A model generated the notes under the pieces. That model had not been told where the DNA came from. It saw nothing but the letters and a program-made list of their open reading frames with translations, and did not search any database. Shown here in pieces: positions 1 through 8,717 of a stretch of 64,000 nucleotides of DNA. The stretch is from Flavobacteriales bacterium. Lineage in GTDB: Bacteria > Bacteroidota > Bacteroidia > Flavobacteriales_D > Parvicellaceae. The position numbers and the translations under genes were made by a program. Position 1 is the first letter of the stretch, and every line of letters begins with the position of its first letter. The DNA is taken from positions 310,001-374,000 of the forward strand of contig JAOASC010000016.1 in assembly GCA_025210295.1 (NCBI GenBank). Direction: 5' to 3'.

Positions 1-783
1 ATAAAAGAAGTTGAAGTCATCAAATCTTATGGATACGATCATGTTTTGATTGTTACTGGAGAAGCGAATAAAACTGTTGGTGTAGACTATTTTAAAAATG
101 CAATACGTCTTATTAAACCCTATTTTTCGAATATCGCAATTGAGGTTCAGCCCTTACAACAAAACGAATACGAAGAATTAATTGAAGAAGGAATTAATAC
201 AGTATTGGTTTACCAAGAAACTTATCATAAAGAAAATTATAAAATACATCACCCAAAAGGTAGAAAATCAAATTACGAATACCGCTTAGAAACTCAAGAT
301 AGATTAGGGAGAGCTGAAATCCATAAAATGGGCCTTGGAGTATTAATTGGATTAGAAGATTGGAGAACTGACAGTTTTTATTGTGCTGCTCATTTAGATT
401 ATTTAGAGAAAACTTATTGGAAATCTAAGTATACGATCTCTTTCCCTAGACTTAGACCTTGCGCTGGAGGTGTTGAATTAAAGTCAGTGATGACAGACAA
501 GCAGCTCGTACAATTGATCTGTGCCTATCGTATCTTTAATCAAGAAGTAGAACTTTCAATGTCGACAAGAGAATCTCAGAAGTTTAGAGAGCATTGTGTA
601 AAATTTGGAATTACATCGATTAGCGCTGATGCCAAAACTGATCCTGGTGGTTATGCTAACCCTAAAGTAAATTTAGAACAATTCGAAATCAATGATAAGC
701 GCCCTACAAGTGAATTTGTAAAAGCTATTGAAGCACAGGGCTATGAGCCTGTTTTTAAAAATTGGGATAAAAGCTTACAGTAG
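1..783 (+). CDS. thiH: 2-iminoacetate synthase ThiH, 5'-truncated by window
   Basis: The open frame runs from base 1 with no start in the window, so about 260 residues of a normally ~370-residue protein are visible and the N-terminal radical-SAM CxxxCxxC cluster lies outside. ThiH cleaves tyrosine to dehydroglycine (2-iminoacetate) for the thiazole half of thiamine. The visible part carries family hallmarks: the VTGEA stretch, YQETYH, KGRKSNYEYR, the GLGVLIGLEDWR segment and SFPRLRP, ending near ISADAKTDPGGY. The apparent start at base 46 is an internal TTG codon, not a real start, because the reading frame and homology-like sequence continue upstream. Upstream thi genes are probably to the left. 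No clear terminator follows. Identification is by motif recognition and is firm. Confidence 0.93.
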   Translation: MKEVEVIKSYGYDHVLIVTGEANKTVGVDYFKNAIRLIKPYFSNIAIEVQPLQQNEYEELIEEGINTVLVYQETYHKENYKIHHPKGRKSNYEYRLETQDRLGRAEIHKMGLGVLIGLEDWRTDSFYCAAHLDYLEKTYWKSKYTISFPRLRPCAGGVELKSVMTDKQLVQLICAYRIFNQEVELSMSTRESQKFREHCVKFGITSISADAKTDPGGYANPKVNLEQFEINDKRPTSEFVKAIEAQGYEPVFKNWDKSLQ

Positions 784-918
784 TTATACAGAATTGTTCT
801 TATAGCCATTGAAAAAGCTAAGATCACTTTTTTATCGATTATTTCAACTTTAAGTAAATTCCATACCTTCAGATTCCGTATATTTCTTTATCTTAGCGGT
901 CTTTATTAATAAAAAATT

Positions 919-2265
919 ATGTTTGAAAATTTATCCGATAAGTTTGACAGGGCCTTTAAAGTATTAAAAGGACATGGTCAAATCACAGAAATAAATGTTG
1001 CAGAAACCTTAAAAGAAGTCAGAAGAGCTTTATTAGATGCCGATGTAAACTTTAAGACTGCTAAGGAATTTACAAACAGGGTTAAAGAGAAAGCATTAGG
1101 ACAAAATGTTCTTACATCAATATCTCCAGGTCAGTTAATGATTAAAATCACCCATTCAGAGTTGAAAGACTTAATGGGAGGTACTTCTACTGAAATTAAT
1201 GCTAAAGGAAATCCTGGTATTATCTTAATGTCTGGATTACAGGGATCTGGTAAAACCACTTTTTCAGGAAAATTAGCAAATTTCCTTAAAACAAAGCAAA
1301 ATTTAAAACCACTATTAGTTGCTTGTGATGTTTATCGTCCTGCTGCAATCGATCAGTTACATGTAGTGGGTGATCAAATTGGCGTTGAAGTCTTTTCTGA
1401 TAGAGAAAATAAAAAACCTGAAAGTATTGCTCAAAATGCGATCAACTATGCTAAAAGCAATGGTTTTAATGTTGTAATTGTGGATACTGCAGGTCGTTTG
1501 GCTGTAGATGAGCAAATGATGGACGAGATTGAATTGGTTAAAAACACCATCAATCCAACAGAAACATTATTTGTAGTAGATTCTATGACAGGGCAAGATG
1601 CTGTAAACACAGCTAAAGCATTTAACGAAAGAATCGATTTTAACGGAGTAGTCTTAACGAAATTAGATGGTGATACAAGAGGTGGTGCTGCAATTTCCAT
1701 TAAATCAGTGGTAGATAAACCAATTAAATTTATTGGTACTGGTGAAAAAATGGAAGCCATTGATGTTTTCCACCCTGAACGTATGGCTGACCGTATATTG
1801 GGAATGGGAGATGTTGTTTCTTTGGTAGAAAGAGCACAAGAGCAATTTGATGAGGAAGAGGCGAAAAGAATTCATAAAAAAATCCAGAAGAATCAATTTG
1901 ATTTTAATGATTTCTATAACCAGATTCAACAAATTAAGAAGATGGGGAATATGAAAGATTTAGTCGGAATGATTCCTGGTATGCGTAAAGCAATGAAAGA
2001 TGTAGAAGTTCAAGATGATGCTTTTAAACCTATTGAGGCAATAATCAACTCTATGACGCCCAAAGAAAAAAGTAACCCAAAAATCATTAACGTTAGTAGA
2101 AGACAAAGAATTGCAAAAGGAAGTGGTACATCAATTCAAGATGTTAATAAACTGATGAAGCAATTTGAAGATACTCGTAAAATGATGAAGTTGATGAGTA
2201 ATAAAAAGAATATGGCTACAATGATGAAGCAATTCAAGGGAATGGGCGGAAAAATGCCAATGTAA
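919..2265 (+). CDS. ffh: Signal recognition particle protein Ffh
   Basis: This is the SRP GTPase that binds signal sequences on ribosome-nascent chains and delivers them to FtsY at the membrane. At 448 residues it is full length. The N domain is at about 1-90, the G domain has the P-loop GSGKTT near 109-114, DTAGRL near 189 and TKLDGD near 246-251, and the methionine-rich M domain from about 300 ends in repeated MMK and GMGGKMPM stretches, which bind SRP RNA and signal peptides. The start ATG follows an A-rich leader. It stands alone between thiH and ilvE and is closed by a strong hairpin terminator. Its RNA partner is encoded at 19360-19455 in this same window. Confidence 0.98.
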   Translation: MFENLSDKFDRAFKVLKGHGQITEINVAETLKEVRRALLDADVNFKTAKEFTNRVKEKALGQNVLTSISPGQLMIKITHSELKDLMGGTSTEINAKGNPGIILMSGLQGSGKTTFSGKLANFLKTKQNLKPLLVACDVYRPAAIDQLHVVGDQIGVEVFSDRENKKPESIAQNAINYAKSNGFNVVIVDTAGRLAVDEQMMDEIELVKNTINPTETLFVVDSMTGQDAVNTAKAFNERIDFNGVVLTKLDGDTRGGAAISIKSVVDKPIKFIGTGEKMEAIDVFHPERMADRILGMGDVVSLVERAQEQFDEEEAKRIHKKIQKNQFDFNDFYNQIQQIKKMGNMKDLVGMIPGMRKAMKDVEVQDDAFKPIEAIINSMTPKEKSNPKIINVSRRQRIAKGSGTSIQDVNKLMKQFEDTRKMMKLMSNKKNMATMMKQFKGMGGKMPM

Positions 2266-2284
2266 ATCGAATTATTTTTTTTAC

Positions 2285-2318
2285 AAAAGCCTCTTGAGTC
2301 TTCAAGGGGCTTTTTTTT
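2285..2318 (+). terminator. Rho-independent terminator after ffh
   Basis: A 13-bp stem (one wobble pair) with arms at 2285-2297 and 2302-2314 and a 4-nt loop runs into eight consecutive T from 2311, 20 nt after the ffh stop codon. Confidence 0.9.
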
Positions 2319-2387
2319 GTTTTAAAGCTTTTATCAACAATAGCTGATTTTAACATAAAATAGCTTTTTAATGAGGTTATAAATTAG

Positions 2388-2395
2388 TATTTTCG
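2388..2395 (+). promoter_or_regulatory. Probable -7 box of ilvE promoter (TATTTTCG)
   Basis: TATTTTCG fits the Bacteroidetes TAnnTTTG element with one mismatch and ends 21 nt before the ilvE ATG. No convincing TTG -33 element is seen at the expected distance, so this is a moderate call. Confidence 0.45.
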
Positions 2396-2416
2396 CGTCA
2401 AATAAACTGAATATCA

Positions 2417-3484
2417 ATGGCAACTGACATTATGCAATTAGACATTACAAGAATTGAATCATCTAAAATCAATTCTGTAGATTGGGAGAACTTACCTTTC
2501 GGTAGAGTTTTTTCTGACCATATGCTCGTAATGGACTATGAAAATGGAGCTTGGCAAAAACCATCTATCCAACCTTTTGAAGACCTTTCTTTAACTCCTG
2601 CTACATCTGTTCTACATTATGGACAGACGATCTTTGAGGGAATGAAAGCTTATAGAAATGAAAATGATGAAGTCTTTTTATTCAGAGCAGATCAAAATGC
2701 TAAACGTTTTAATGCTTCTGCTGAAAGAATGTGTATGCCTACCGTTCCTGAAGACATTTTTATTGACTTTATTAAGACGCTTGTAGATATTGATCGAGAA
2801 TGGATTCCTGCAAAAGAGGGCTACTCAATGTACATCAGACCATTTATGATTGCTACAGATCCTTACGTAGGTATTCGTCCATCTGCTACTTATAAATTTA
2901 TGATTTTTACTTGTCCTGTAGGAGCATACTATACTGAGCCTGTAAAAGTCAAAATTGAAACAGAGTTCACAAGAGCTGCTCATGGAGGAACTGGAGCTGC
3001 AAAAGCTGGAGGAAATTATGCTGCATCTTTATATCCAGCAAAACTAGCTCAAGAACAAGGTTATCAACAATTGATATGGACTGATGCTAAAGAACATAAA
3101 TATATCGAAGAAGCTGGAACGATGAATGTTGTTTTCCAAATTGGAGACACTATTGTTACACCAAAATCTAGCGATACCATTTTAGATGGGATCACGAGAA
3201 AATCTGTTATGGACATTGCTCGTGATTGGGGATACCAAACAGAAGAACGTAAAGTTAGTGTTCAAGAAATTATTGACGCTGCTGAAAATGGTCAACTAAA
3301 AGATGTTTTTGGTGCTGGTACTGCTGCAACCATTGCTCCTATTAAAACCATTAATTTTGAGGGGAAAGATTACCATCTTCCTGAAACTTCCCAACGTGAA
3401 TTCTCCAACAAAGTATTGGAATACTTAAATCAATACAAACATGGAAAAGTTGATGATAAATTCAATTGGATATTAAAATTTTAA
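2417..3484 (+). CDS. ilvE: Branched-chain amino acid aminotransferase
   Basis: A PLP enzyme of fold type IV that moves amino groups between leucine/isoleucine/valine and 2-oxoglutarate. The 355-residue length and sequence fit the longer class (BCAT type II) found in Bacteroidetes and eukaryotes. Visible signatures are SVLHYGQTIFEGMKAY in the N-terminal third, IRPFMIATDP, GGNYAASLYPAK carrying the expected PLP lysine, EEAGTMNVVF and the phosphate-binding FGAGTAATIAP near the C-terminus. The ATG is 151 nt after the ffh stop and downstream of its own -7-like box; a hairpin follows the stop at once, so it is probably monocistronic. No other ilv gene is adjacent. Confidence 0.96.
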   Translation: MATDIMQLDITRIESSKINSVDWENLPFGRVFSDHMLVMDYENGAWQKPSIQPFEDLSLTPATSVLHYGQTIFEGMKAYRNENDEVFLFRADQNAKRFNASAERMCMPTVPEDIFIDFIKTLVDIDREWIPAKEGYSMYIRPFMIATDPYVGIRPSATYKFMIFTCPVGAYYTEPVKVKIETEFTRAAHGGTGAAKAGGNYAASLYPAKLAQEQGYQQLIWTDAKEHKYIEEAGTMNVVFQIGDTIVTPKSSDTILDGITRKSVMDIARDWGYQTEERKVSVQEIIDAAENGQLKDVFGAGTAATIAPIKTINFEGKDYHLPETSQREFSNKVLEYLNQYKHGKVDDKFNWILKF

Positions 3485-3492
3485 AACTAAAG

Positions 3493-3520
3493 AAAAACTG
3501 TTGAAAAGCAGTTTTTTTTT
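3493..3520 (+). terminator. Rho-independent terminator after ilvE
   Basis: An 8-bp stem (3493-3500 with 3509-3516) and an 8-nt loop lead into a T run reaching 3520, 9 nt after the ilvE stop. It sits on the TTG at 3501 that could be misread as the start of the next gene. Confidence 0.8.
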
Positions 3521-3551
3521 GCTCATTACCAACTTAAAAAACTTTCGTACT

Positions 3552-4724
3552 ATGAAAATTAGGCACATTTTGATTATTGTTACTGCTCTTTTCATCTTTA
3601 TTTTATTAGGAGCTATGTTCTTTATGGGACAGAATAGCGGAATGAACTACGCGATTGAAAATTACGATGAATTAATGGCTGAACGTAAAAAAGGAAAAAC
3701 AACTGCCAATGACTCAGTTGTGCCCAAATACGTAAATGTAATCAGGGTTAAAAACGAAATACACCCAGTAAAACTTACGGGATATGGAAAAGTTAATGCT
3801 GCCACATCGATCAATATATCAACGGAAGTACAAGGACAACTTAATGCCTCTATTTCCTTGAAAAAAGGTACTAAATTTAGAAAAGGACAAACACTTTTCA
3901 CCATCAAAAATACAGATGCTAAACTTGCCTTACAGAGCAAGAAAAGTGGTTTTTTGACACAGTTAACAACTATCTTACCTGATCTAAATATTGATTATCC
4001 GGAAAGTTATAATAATTGGAAAATATTCTTTGAAAAAATTAATGTTTTACAACCACTTCCTCCCCTACCAGACTTTAAATCATCTAAAGAGAAAAGCTTT
4101 ATTATTTCTCGTAACATTTTAAGCCAATACTATAGTATTAAAAGTGATGAAGAACGTTTAAAAAAATACATTATCACCGCCCCTTTTTCTGGAAGTATTA
4201 TTGAAAGTTTTTCTGATCAAGGAGCAACTGTTTCTCCTGGAATGGCCATCATCAAAATACTACGTGAGGGTAAACTCGAAATAGAAATCCCAGTATTGTC
4301 TAAAAACTTACCACTTGTAAAACTTGGACAAGAAGTACAACTAAAGAGTAATCAAAATAACTTAATCGTAGGTAAAGTGACTAGAATTGGAGATTATGTT
4401 AACGCTATGACACAAACATTTCCTGTTTTTGTAGCCATTCAGAATAGTGATAACGACCTATATAATGGGATGTACTTAGAGGCTAAAATCAATTGTAATT
4501 CGGAACAAGTTGCCACCCGAATACCTCGTACAGCTATTTTTGATGAAGACTATATTTTTCTTGTTGATCAAAAAGGGACACTCAAAAAACAAAAAGTCAC
4601 AATTAGTACATCACAAGACAAAACAGTTTTGGTTACCAACCTTAAAGATGGTACTGCAATAGTATCTGAAGCAATTGTAAATGCTAAGGAGGGAACTAAA
4701 GTTTCTATATTAAACCATCAATAA
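3552..4724 (+). CDS. RND efflux periplasmic adaptor (HlyD/MFP family)
   Basis: A 390-residue membrane-fusion protein that should link the inner-membrane RND pump encoded next to an outer-membrane channel. After a hydrophobic N-terminal segment (about residues 5-27) there is a lipoyl-like half (GYGKVNAATSINISTEVQG), a short helical hairpin region, the second lipoyl half (IITAPFSGSIIESFSDQGATVSPG) and a beta-barrel with a membrane-proximal end. I choose the ATG at 3552: the frame is open further up to a TTG at 3501, but that codon lies inside the ilvE terminator and would add 17 residues before the signal anchor. The pump gene begins 9 nt after the stop, so the two are one operon. No TolC-like gene is adjacent. 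Substrate unknown. Confidence 0.88.
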   Translation: MKIRHILIIVTALFIFILLGAMFFMGQNSGMNYAIENYDELMAERKKGKTTANDSVVPKYVNVIRVKNEIHPVKLTGYGKVNAATSINISTEVQGQLNASISLKKGTKFRKGQTLFTIKNTDAKLALQSKKSGFLTQLTTILPDLNIDYPESYNNWKIFFEKINVLQPLPPLPDFKSSKEKSFIISRNILSQYYSIKSDEERLKKYIITAPFSGSIIESFSDQGATVSPGMAIIKILREGKLEIEIPVLSKNLPLVKLGQEVQLKSNQNNLIVGKVTRIGDYVNAMTQTFPVFVAIQNSDNDLYNGMYLEAKINCNSEQVATRIPRTAIFDEDYIFLVDQKGTLKKQKVTISTSQDKTVLVTNLKDGTAIVSEAIVNAKEGTKVSILNHQ

Positions 4725-4733
4725 TTAGGGGCT

Positions 4734-7700
4734 ATGAGGCAATTTATATCATTTTTTGTAAAATATCCAATTTGGTCTAACGCTATTATTGTTATTACAG
4801 CAATGGCTGGGTTCTTAAGTCTTTTTACGATGAACCACTCTTTCTTTCCTGAGTTACAACCCAATATGATTTATATTACTGTAGCATATCCAGGTGCTTC
4901 TCCAGAAGAAATTGAAGAGGGAATCGCTACTAAGGTTGAAGAATCCCTAACAGGAATCGAGGGAATAAAAGAAACCAGTTCTGTCTCTTCTGAAAATTAT
5001 TGTAATGTCAATATTGAAGCTATTGAAGGAACAGACTTAAATATTTTACTCCAAGAAGTAAAAAATGCGGTTGATGGAATTATATCAATGCCCGAAGGAG
5101 CTGAACGACCAATTGTTGTTGCACAAAAATCACGAGGTATGGGAAGCATGGGAGGAATGGTTGGTTACTTGACTTTAAAAGGACCTAATGACATGTATCA
5201 ACTCAAAGACATGTCTGATAAAATTGAACGAGAATTTTTAGCCTCAAAGGATATTTCACAAGTGTCTGTCTTTGGTTATGCTCCTCAAATCATAGCCATT
5301 GATGTAAGAGCCGATGATTTGTTAAAATACAATCTGACTTTCGATGAAATAAGCCAAAAGGTAAAAACCAGTAATTTAGATATCTCTGGGGGTACGATCA
5401 AATCAAATGAAGAAGAATTATACATTCGTTCATTAAATAAGTCAACCAATGCCAATGAAATTGAACAGATCGTAATCAAAGCTACTGCTACAGGAGAATT
5501 GATTAAACTAAAAGATGTAGCAGATGTTAAATTTGAATTTTCTGATATAGCCCTTGAAAATTATGTCGATGGGCAAAGAAGTGTTTCATTTATCATCAAA
5601 AAATTACCCAGTGAAGATTTACACAGTATTTCTGTTTTTGTCAATGAATATATTGATGATTTTAACAAAAAGAATGATGGTTTTGAAATGCAATCCTTAT
5701 TTATGTTTTCGGAATTGTTGGACCAGCGAATAGACATGTTAACCAACAACCTTTTTATTGGGTTGATTCTAGTTTGTATTGTTCTGGGAATATTCTTGAG
5801 CTTAAGACTCTCTGTTTGGGTAGCCTTTGGAATTCCTTTTTCTTTCTTAGGAATGTTCTTTTTAGGATCACTCTATGGAATTACGATTAACATGATTTCA
5901 TTATTTGGGATGATCTTAGTTGTTGGGATATTAGTAGACGATGGGATTGTAATTGCCGAGAATATTTTTTCGCATTACGAAAGAGGTAAATCACCAATTC
6001 AAGCAGCAATTGATGGAACTATAGAAGTACTAAGTTCCGTATTCACGTCCATCTTGACAACTATTGTTGCTTTTGGTTTCTTGTTATTTGTTGGAGGGCA
6101 AATGGAAATGATGGAGGAAATGGCTTTTAGTGTTATTGCTTGTTTGGCTTTTTCTATGATAGAAGCCTTTTTAATTCTTCCTGCTCACCTTTCCAGTAAA
6201 AAGATACTAGCACCTACCAATATTAAGTGGTATAATAGAATTCGAAAAGGAATTGAAAACAATATAACAAAGCTGACGAACCTTTATGGAAAGCTTTCTT
6301 ATAAAATGATTAAGTCATATCGCTTATTAGTTTTTGGACCTGTTGTATTTATGGGGGGAATTGTTTTATTAATGCTATATGGCGTAATAAAAGGAGCATT
6401 CTTCCCTGCCATTCCATTTGACGATATTTCTATCGACATTGCTTTTAAACCGGGAGATCGTGAACAAAAAACGAGAAATTTTGTTTGGTATATCAATGAC
6501 CTGGTTAATGAATATAGTGATGAGCTAACCGAACAATATGGAGATACATTGATTAAATATGTTTCTGCTAACATTGGTCAGGCCCAACGTATCAGTGAAA
6601 CAGGAAATCATGCTGGTTCTTTACGTGTATCAGTTAAGGAAAACAACTTTATTTCAACAGCTACTATCGCTCAAAAGATTAAAGAAAGAATCCATGCTGA
6701 TAGTTTAAAAAAATTAGAAAAGTTTACTATTGGTGGTGACACTCCATTTGGAAAAGATATTTCGATATCACTTCAAAGTGTCAATGGAGAAGAATTGAAA
6801 AAAGCCATACAATGGGTTAAATCAGAAATTGAAGCAATGCCAGAGGTATTAGATTTAACGGATAACTCTGGAATAGGAAACCGAGAAATCAACTTAAAAT
6901 TAAAGCCTAAAGCATACCTACTGGGACTTAACGAAGCTTTAATTATAGGACAAGTTAGACAAGGCTTCTATGGTCAAGAAGTGCAACGTGTGATTATTGG
7001 TAGAGATGAAGTTAAAATCTGGACGCGCTTTCCAGAAAACGATCGAAACTCTATAGGAGATTTAGATAATCTTAGAATCAAAACGCAAACAGGACTTGAA
7101 GTTCCCTTATCAGAAGTTGCTAATTACAGTATTTCAAGAGGAAAAGTCGCTATTCGACATATTAATGGGAATAAAGAAGTGAGAATTATTGGAAGTTTAT
7201 ACAATGGTGAATTATCTTCTGAAATTAACCAAAGAATCCAAAAGAATTTGTTAGCCGTCTTAAGTGACAAGTTTCCTGATGTAACCTATTCTGTAAAAGG
7301 ACAAGCAGAAAAAGCACAAGAGTCAATTCAAAGCTTACTCGTCTCTTTTGGACTAGCGATATTACTTATCTTAATTATTTTATCTTTAAATTTCTCTTCT
7401 TTTTACCAAGCAAGAATTATTTTAATGGTCATCCCTGTAGGGATATTTAGTGCCTTGTTAGGCCACGGGATTAAAGGTATTCCTTTCTCTATTTTTAGTT
7501 TTTTAGGAGTGATTGGATTAGTTGGTATCTTAGTGAACGATGCTGTAGTTATGCTCGACCAATTTAATCGAAACTTAAAAGAAGGAATGGATATACATAC
7601 TGCGGCTGTTGAAGCTGGTAAAGCTCGATTTAGACCAATAATTTTAACCTCTATTACTACTGTAGCTGGCTTATTACCTTTAATCTATTTTGAAACAAGT

Positions 7701-7928
7701 TTTCAAGCTCAATTTTTAATTCCTATGGGAGTTTCTATTGCTTTTGGGGTCTTGTTTGGAACCATGGCCTTAATTTTCTTCTACCCTTCTATGATTTTAT
7801 ATTTTAACGATATGAGAAGGGCACGATATTGGTTGTGGAGAGGTGGAGAAAATCCTCCAACGAAAATGGAAGTTGAACCGATAACAAAAATTCAAAAGCG
7901 TTTAAACGAAATTCAAGACCTCAACTAA
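4734..7928 (+). CDS. RND-family efflux pump, inner-membrane permease (AcrB/HAE1-like)
   Basis: A 1064-residue proton-driven RND permease with the standard two-fold layout: TM1 at about 10-30, a large periplasmic loop, a six-helix bundle at roughly 335-490, a second TM7 near 530-550, a second periplasmic loop and a last bundle at about 865-1020. The TM4 proton-relay pair is visible as Asp402-Asp403 in GILVDDGIVIAENI, and the N-terminal PGASPEEIEEGIATKVEE is typical of the family. The start follows AGGGGC by a few bases and lies 9 nt after the adaptor. Sequence type suggests a multidrug or lipid-like substrate rather than metals, but this cannot be decided here. The outer-membrane partner is missing from this locus. 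Confidence 0.93.
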   Translation: MRQFISFFVKYPIWSNAIIVITAMAGFLSLFTMNHSFFPELQPNMIYITVAYPGASPEEIEEGIATKVEESLTGIEGIKETSSVSSENYCNVNIEAIEGTDLNILLQEVKNAVDGIISMPEGAERPIVVAQKSRGMGSMGGMVGYLTLKGPNDMYQLKDMSDKIEREFLASKDISQVSVFGYAPQIIAIDVRADDLLKYNLTFDEISQKVKTSNLDISGGTIKSNEEELYIRSLNKSTNANEIEQIVIKATATGELIKLKDVADVKFEFSDIALENYVDGQRSVSFIIKKLPSEDLHSISVFVNEYIDDFNKKNDGFEMQSLFMFSELLDQRIDMLTNNLFIGLILVCIVLGIFLSLRLSVWVAFGIPFSFLGMFFLGSLYGITINMISLFGMILVVGILVDDGIVIAENIFSHYERGKSPIQAAIDGTIEVLSSVFTSILTTIVAFGFLLFVGGQMEMMEEMAFSVIACLAFSMIEAFLILPAHLSSKKILAPTNIKWYNRIRKGIENNITKLTNLYGKLSYKMIKSYRLLVFGPVVFMGGIVLLMLYGVIKGAFFPAIPFDDISIDIAFKPGDREQKTRNFVWYINDLVNEYSDELTEQYGDTLIKYVSANIGQAQRISETGNHAGSLRVSVKENNFISTATIAQKIKERIHADSLKKLEKFTIGGDTPFGKDISISLQSVNGEELKKAIQWVKSEIEAMPEVLDLTDNSGIGNREINLKLKPKAYLLGLNEALIIGQVRQGFYGQEVQRVIIGRDEVKIWTRFPENDRNSIGDLDNLRIKTQTGLEVPLSEVANYSISRGKVAIRHINGNKEVRIIGSLYNGELSSEINQRIQKNLLAVLSDKFPDVTYSVKGQAEKAQESIQSLLVSFGLAILLILIILSLNFSSFYQARIILMVIPVGIFSALLGHGIKGIPFSIFSFLGVIGLVGILVNDAVVMLDQFNRNLKEGMDIHTAAVEAGKARFRPIILTSITTVAGLLPLIYFETSFQAQFLIPMGVSIAFGVLFGTMALIFFYPSMILYFNDMRRARYWLWRGGENPPTKMEVEPITKIQKRLNEIQDLN

Positions 7929-7951
7929 AAACAATCGTCTAGTATAACATT

Positions 7952-8632
7952 ATGATAAAACAAACTTTTATAGCGCTAATCCTGCTAATCTTCTCCTACT
8001 CTTCTATAACATGGGGACAAGAAGATACGTTAACTGCCAAACAAATAAGAGCCATGAGAGCCGAAATGGCCAAAGAGCAAATCAAAGAGTTAAAAAATGG
8101 TGTATTATTGGTTCAGTTAAAAACAAGACAAAAAACAATAGATGCTTACTTAAAGAAAGGACTTGAGAAAAAAGCAAATAAAGTTCAAGAATTACAACAA
8201 CAAGATAATCTAAACATTATTAAAGGTTTTCACCACTATTTTAATTTTTGTCCTGTTTATTTTTACACTTCAAAGGATTATAAAAATGTAAAAGCACAAA
8301 ACTTCTCTGCAGTTACTTTTTACGATAGTTTAATGAATCCTCAAAAAATAGCACATGACCTAAACAACACCAATTATTATATCTGTGAAATTTCAAAAAA
8401 TAATTATAGTAATTCCACATTGAACAACATCCCAAATTTTTCATCAAAACACGATAACAGCATTAAATTTGATGCCTTTATTATAAAAAATAAAGATTTC
8501 CAACAACTTTCCTCTCCTTTTCCTTATTATGCAAAAACCCATGTTGCTGTAAAAGTTAAAGATAAAAAACGATGGGAAGCCATACGAAAAATCAATTACA
8601 GGCTACACACATATTACAAAAGCGATAATTAA
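7952..8632 (+). CDS. Secreted protein of unknown function
   Basis: I do not recognise a characterised family. The 226-residue product begins with a clear signal peptide (hydrophobic ALILLIFSYSSI, cleavage likely after WGQ near residue 22), followed by a charged helical stretch (about 25-75) rich in Lys/Gln/Glu containing GVLLVQLKTRQKTIDAYLKKG, then a mixed region with many aromatic residues (FNFCPVYFY, KINYRLHTYY). It lies 23 nt after the RND pump and just before a terminator, so it is probably the last gene of the efflux operon. A periplasmic role is inferred only from the signal peptide and position. It is not a TolC homologue: too short and lacking the helical barrel pattern. Confidence 0.75.
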   Translation: MIKQTFIALILLIFSYSSITWGQEDTLTAKQIRAMRAEMAKEQIKELKNGVLLVQLKTRQKTIDAYLKKGLEKKANKVQELQQQDNLNIIKGFHHYFNFCPVYFYTSKDYKNVKAQNFSAVTFYDSLMNPQKIAHDLNNTNYYICEISKNNYSNSTLNNIPNFSSKHDNSIKFDAFIIKNKDFQQLSSPFPYYAKTHVAVKVKDKKRWEAIRKINYRLHTYYKSDN

Positions 8633-8660
8633 AAAACGAGATTAAATCTCGTTTTTTTTT
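8631..8660 (+). terminator. Rho-independent terminator ending efflux operon
   Basis: An A-rich 12-bp stem (8631-8642 with 8646-8657, core CGAGA/TCTCG) with a 3-nt loop runs into T to 8660. It overlaps the final bases of the preceding stop codon. Confidence 0.85.
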
Positions 8661-8674
8661 GCTTAAATAATTCT

Positions 8675-8682
8675 TATCTTTG
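8675..8682 (+). promoter_or_regulatory. -7 box TATCTTTG upstream of the CsgG-like operon
   Basis: An exact TAnnTTTG match ends 35 nt before the ATG at 8718. The T-run of the preceding terminator lies upstream, with a TTG only 13 nt away, shorter than the usual 17-20 nt, so the -33 element is uncertain. Confidence 0.5.
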
Positions 8683-8717
8683 ATTACCTATACCATATCG
8701 TATTTTAACCCTTTAGT

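Noticed and set aside
882-896. TATCTTAG as the -7 box of ffh
   Set aside because: Two mismatches at the strongly conserved end and no TTG at the right distance; not listed as a feature.
3501-3551. Start of the RND adaptor at a TTG inside the ilvE terminator
   Set aside because: The codon lies in the hairpin loop and would add residues before the membrane anchor.
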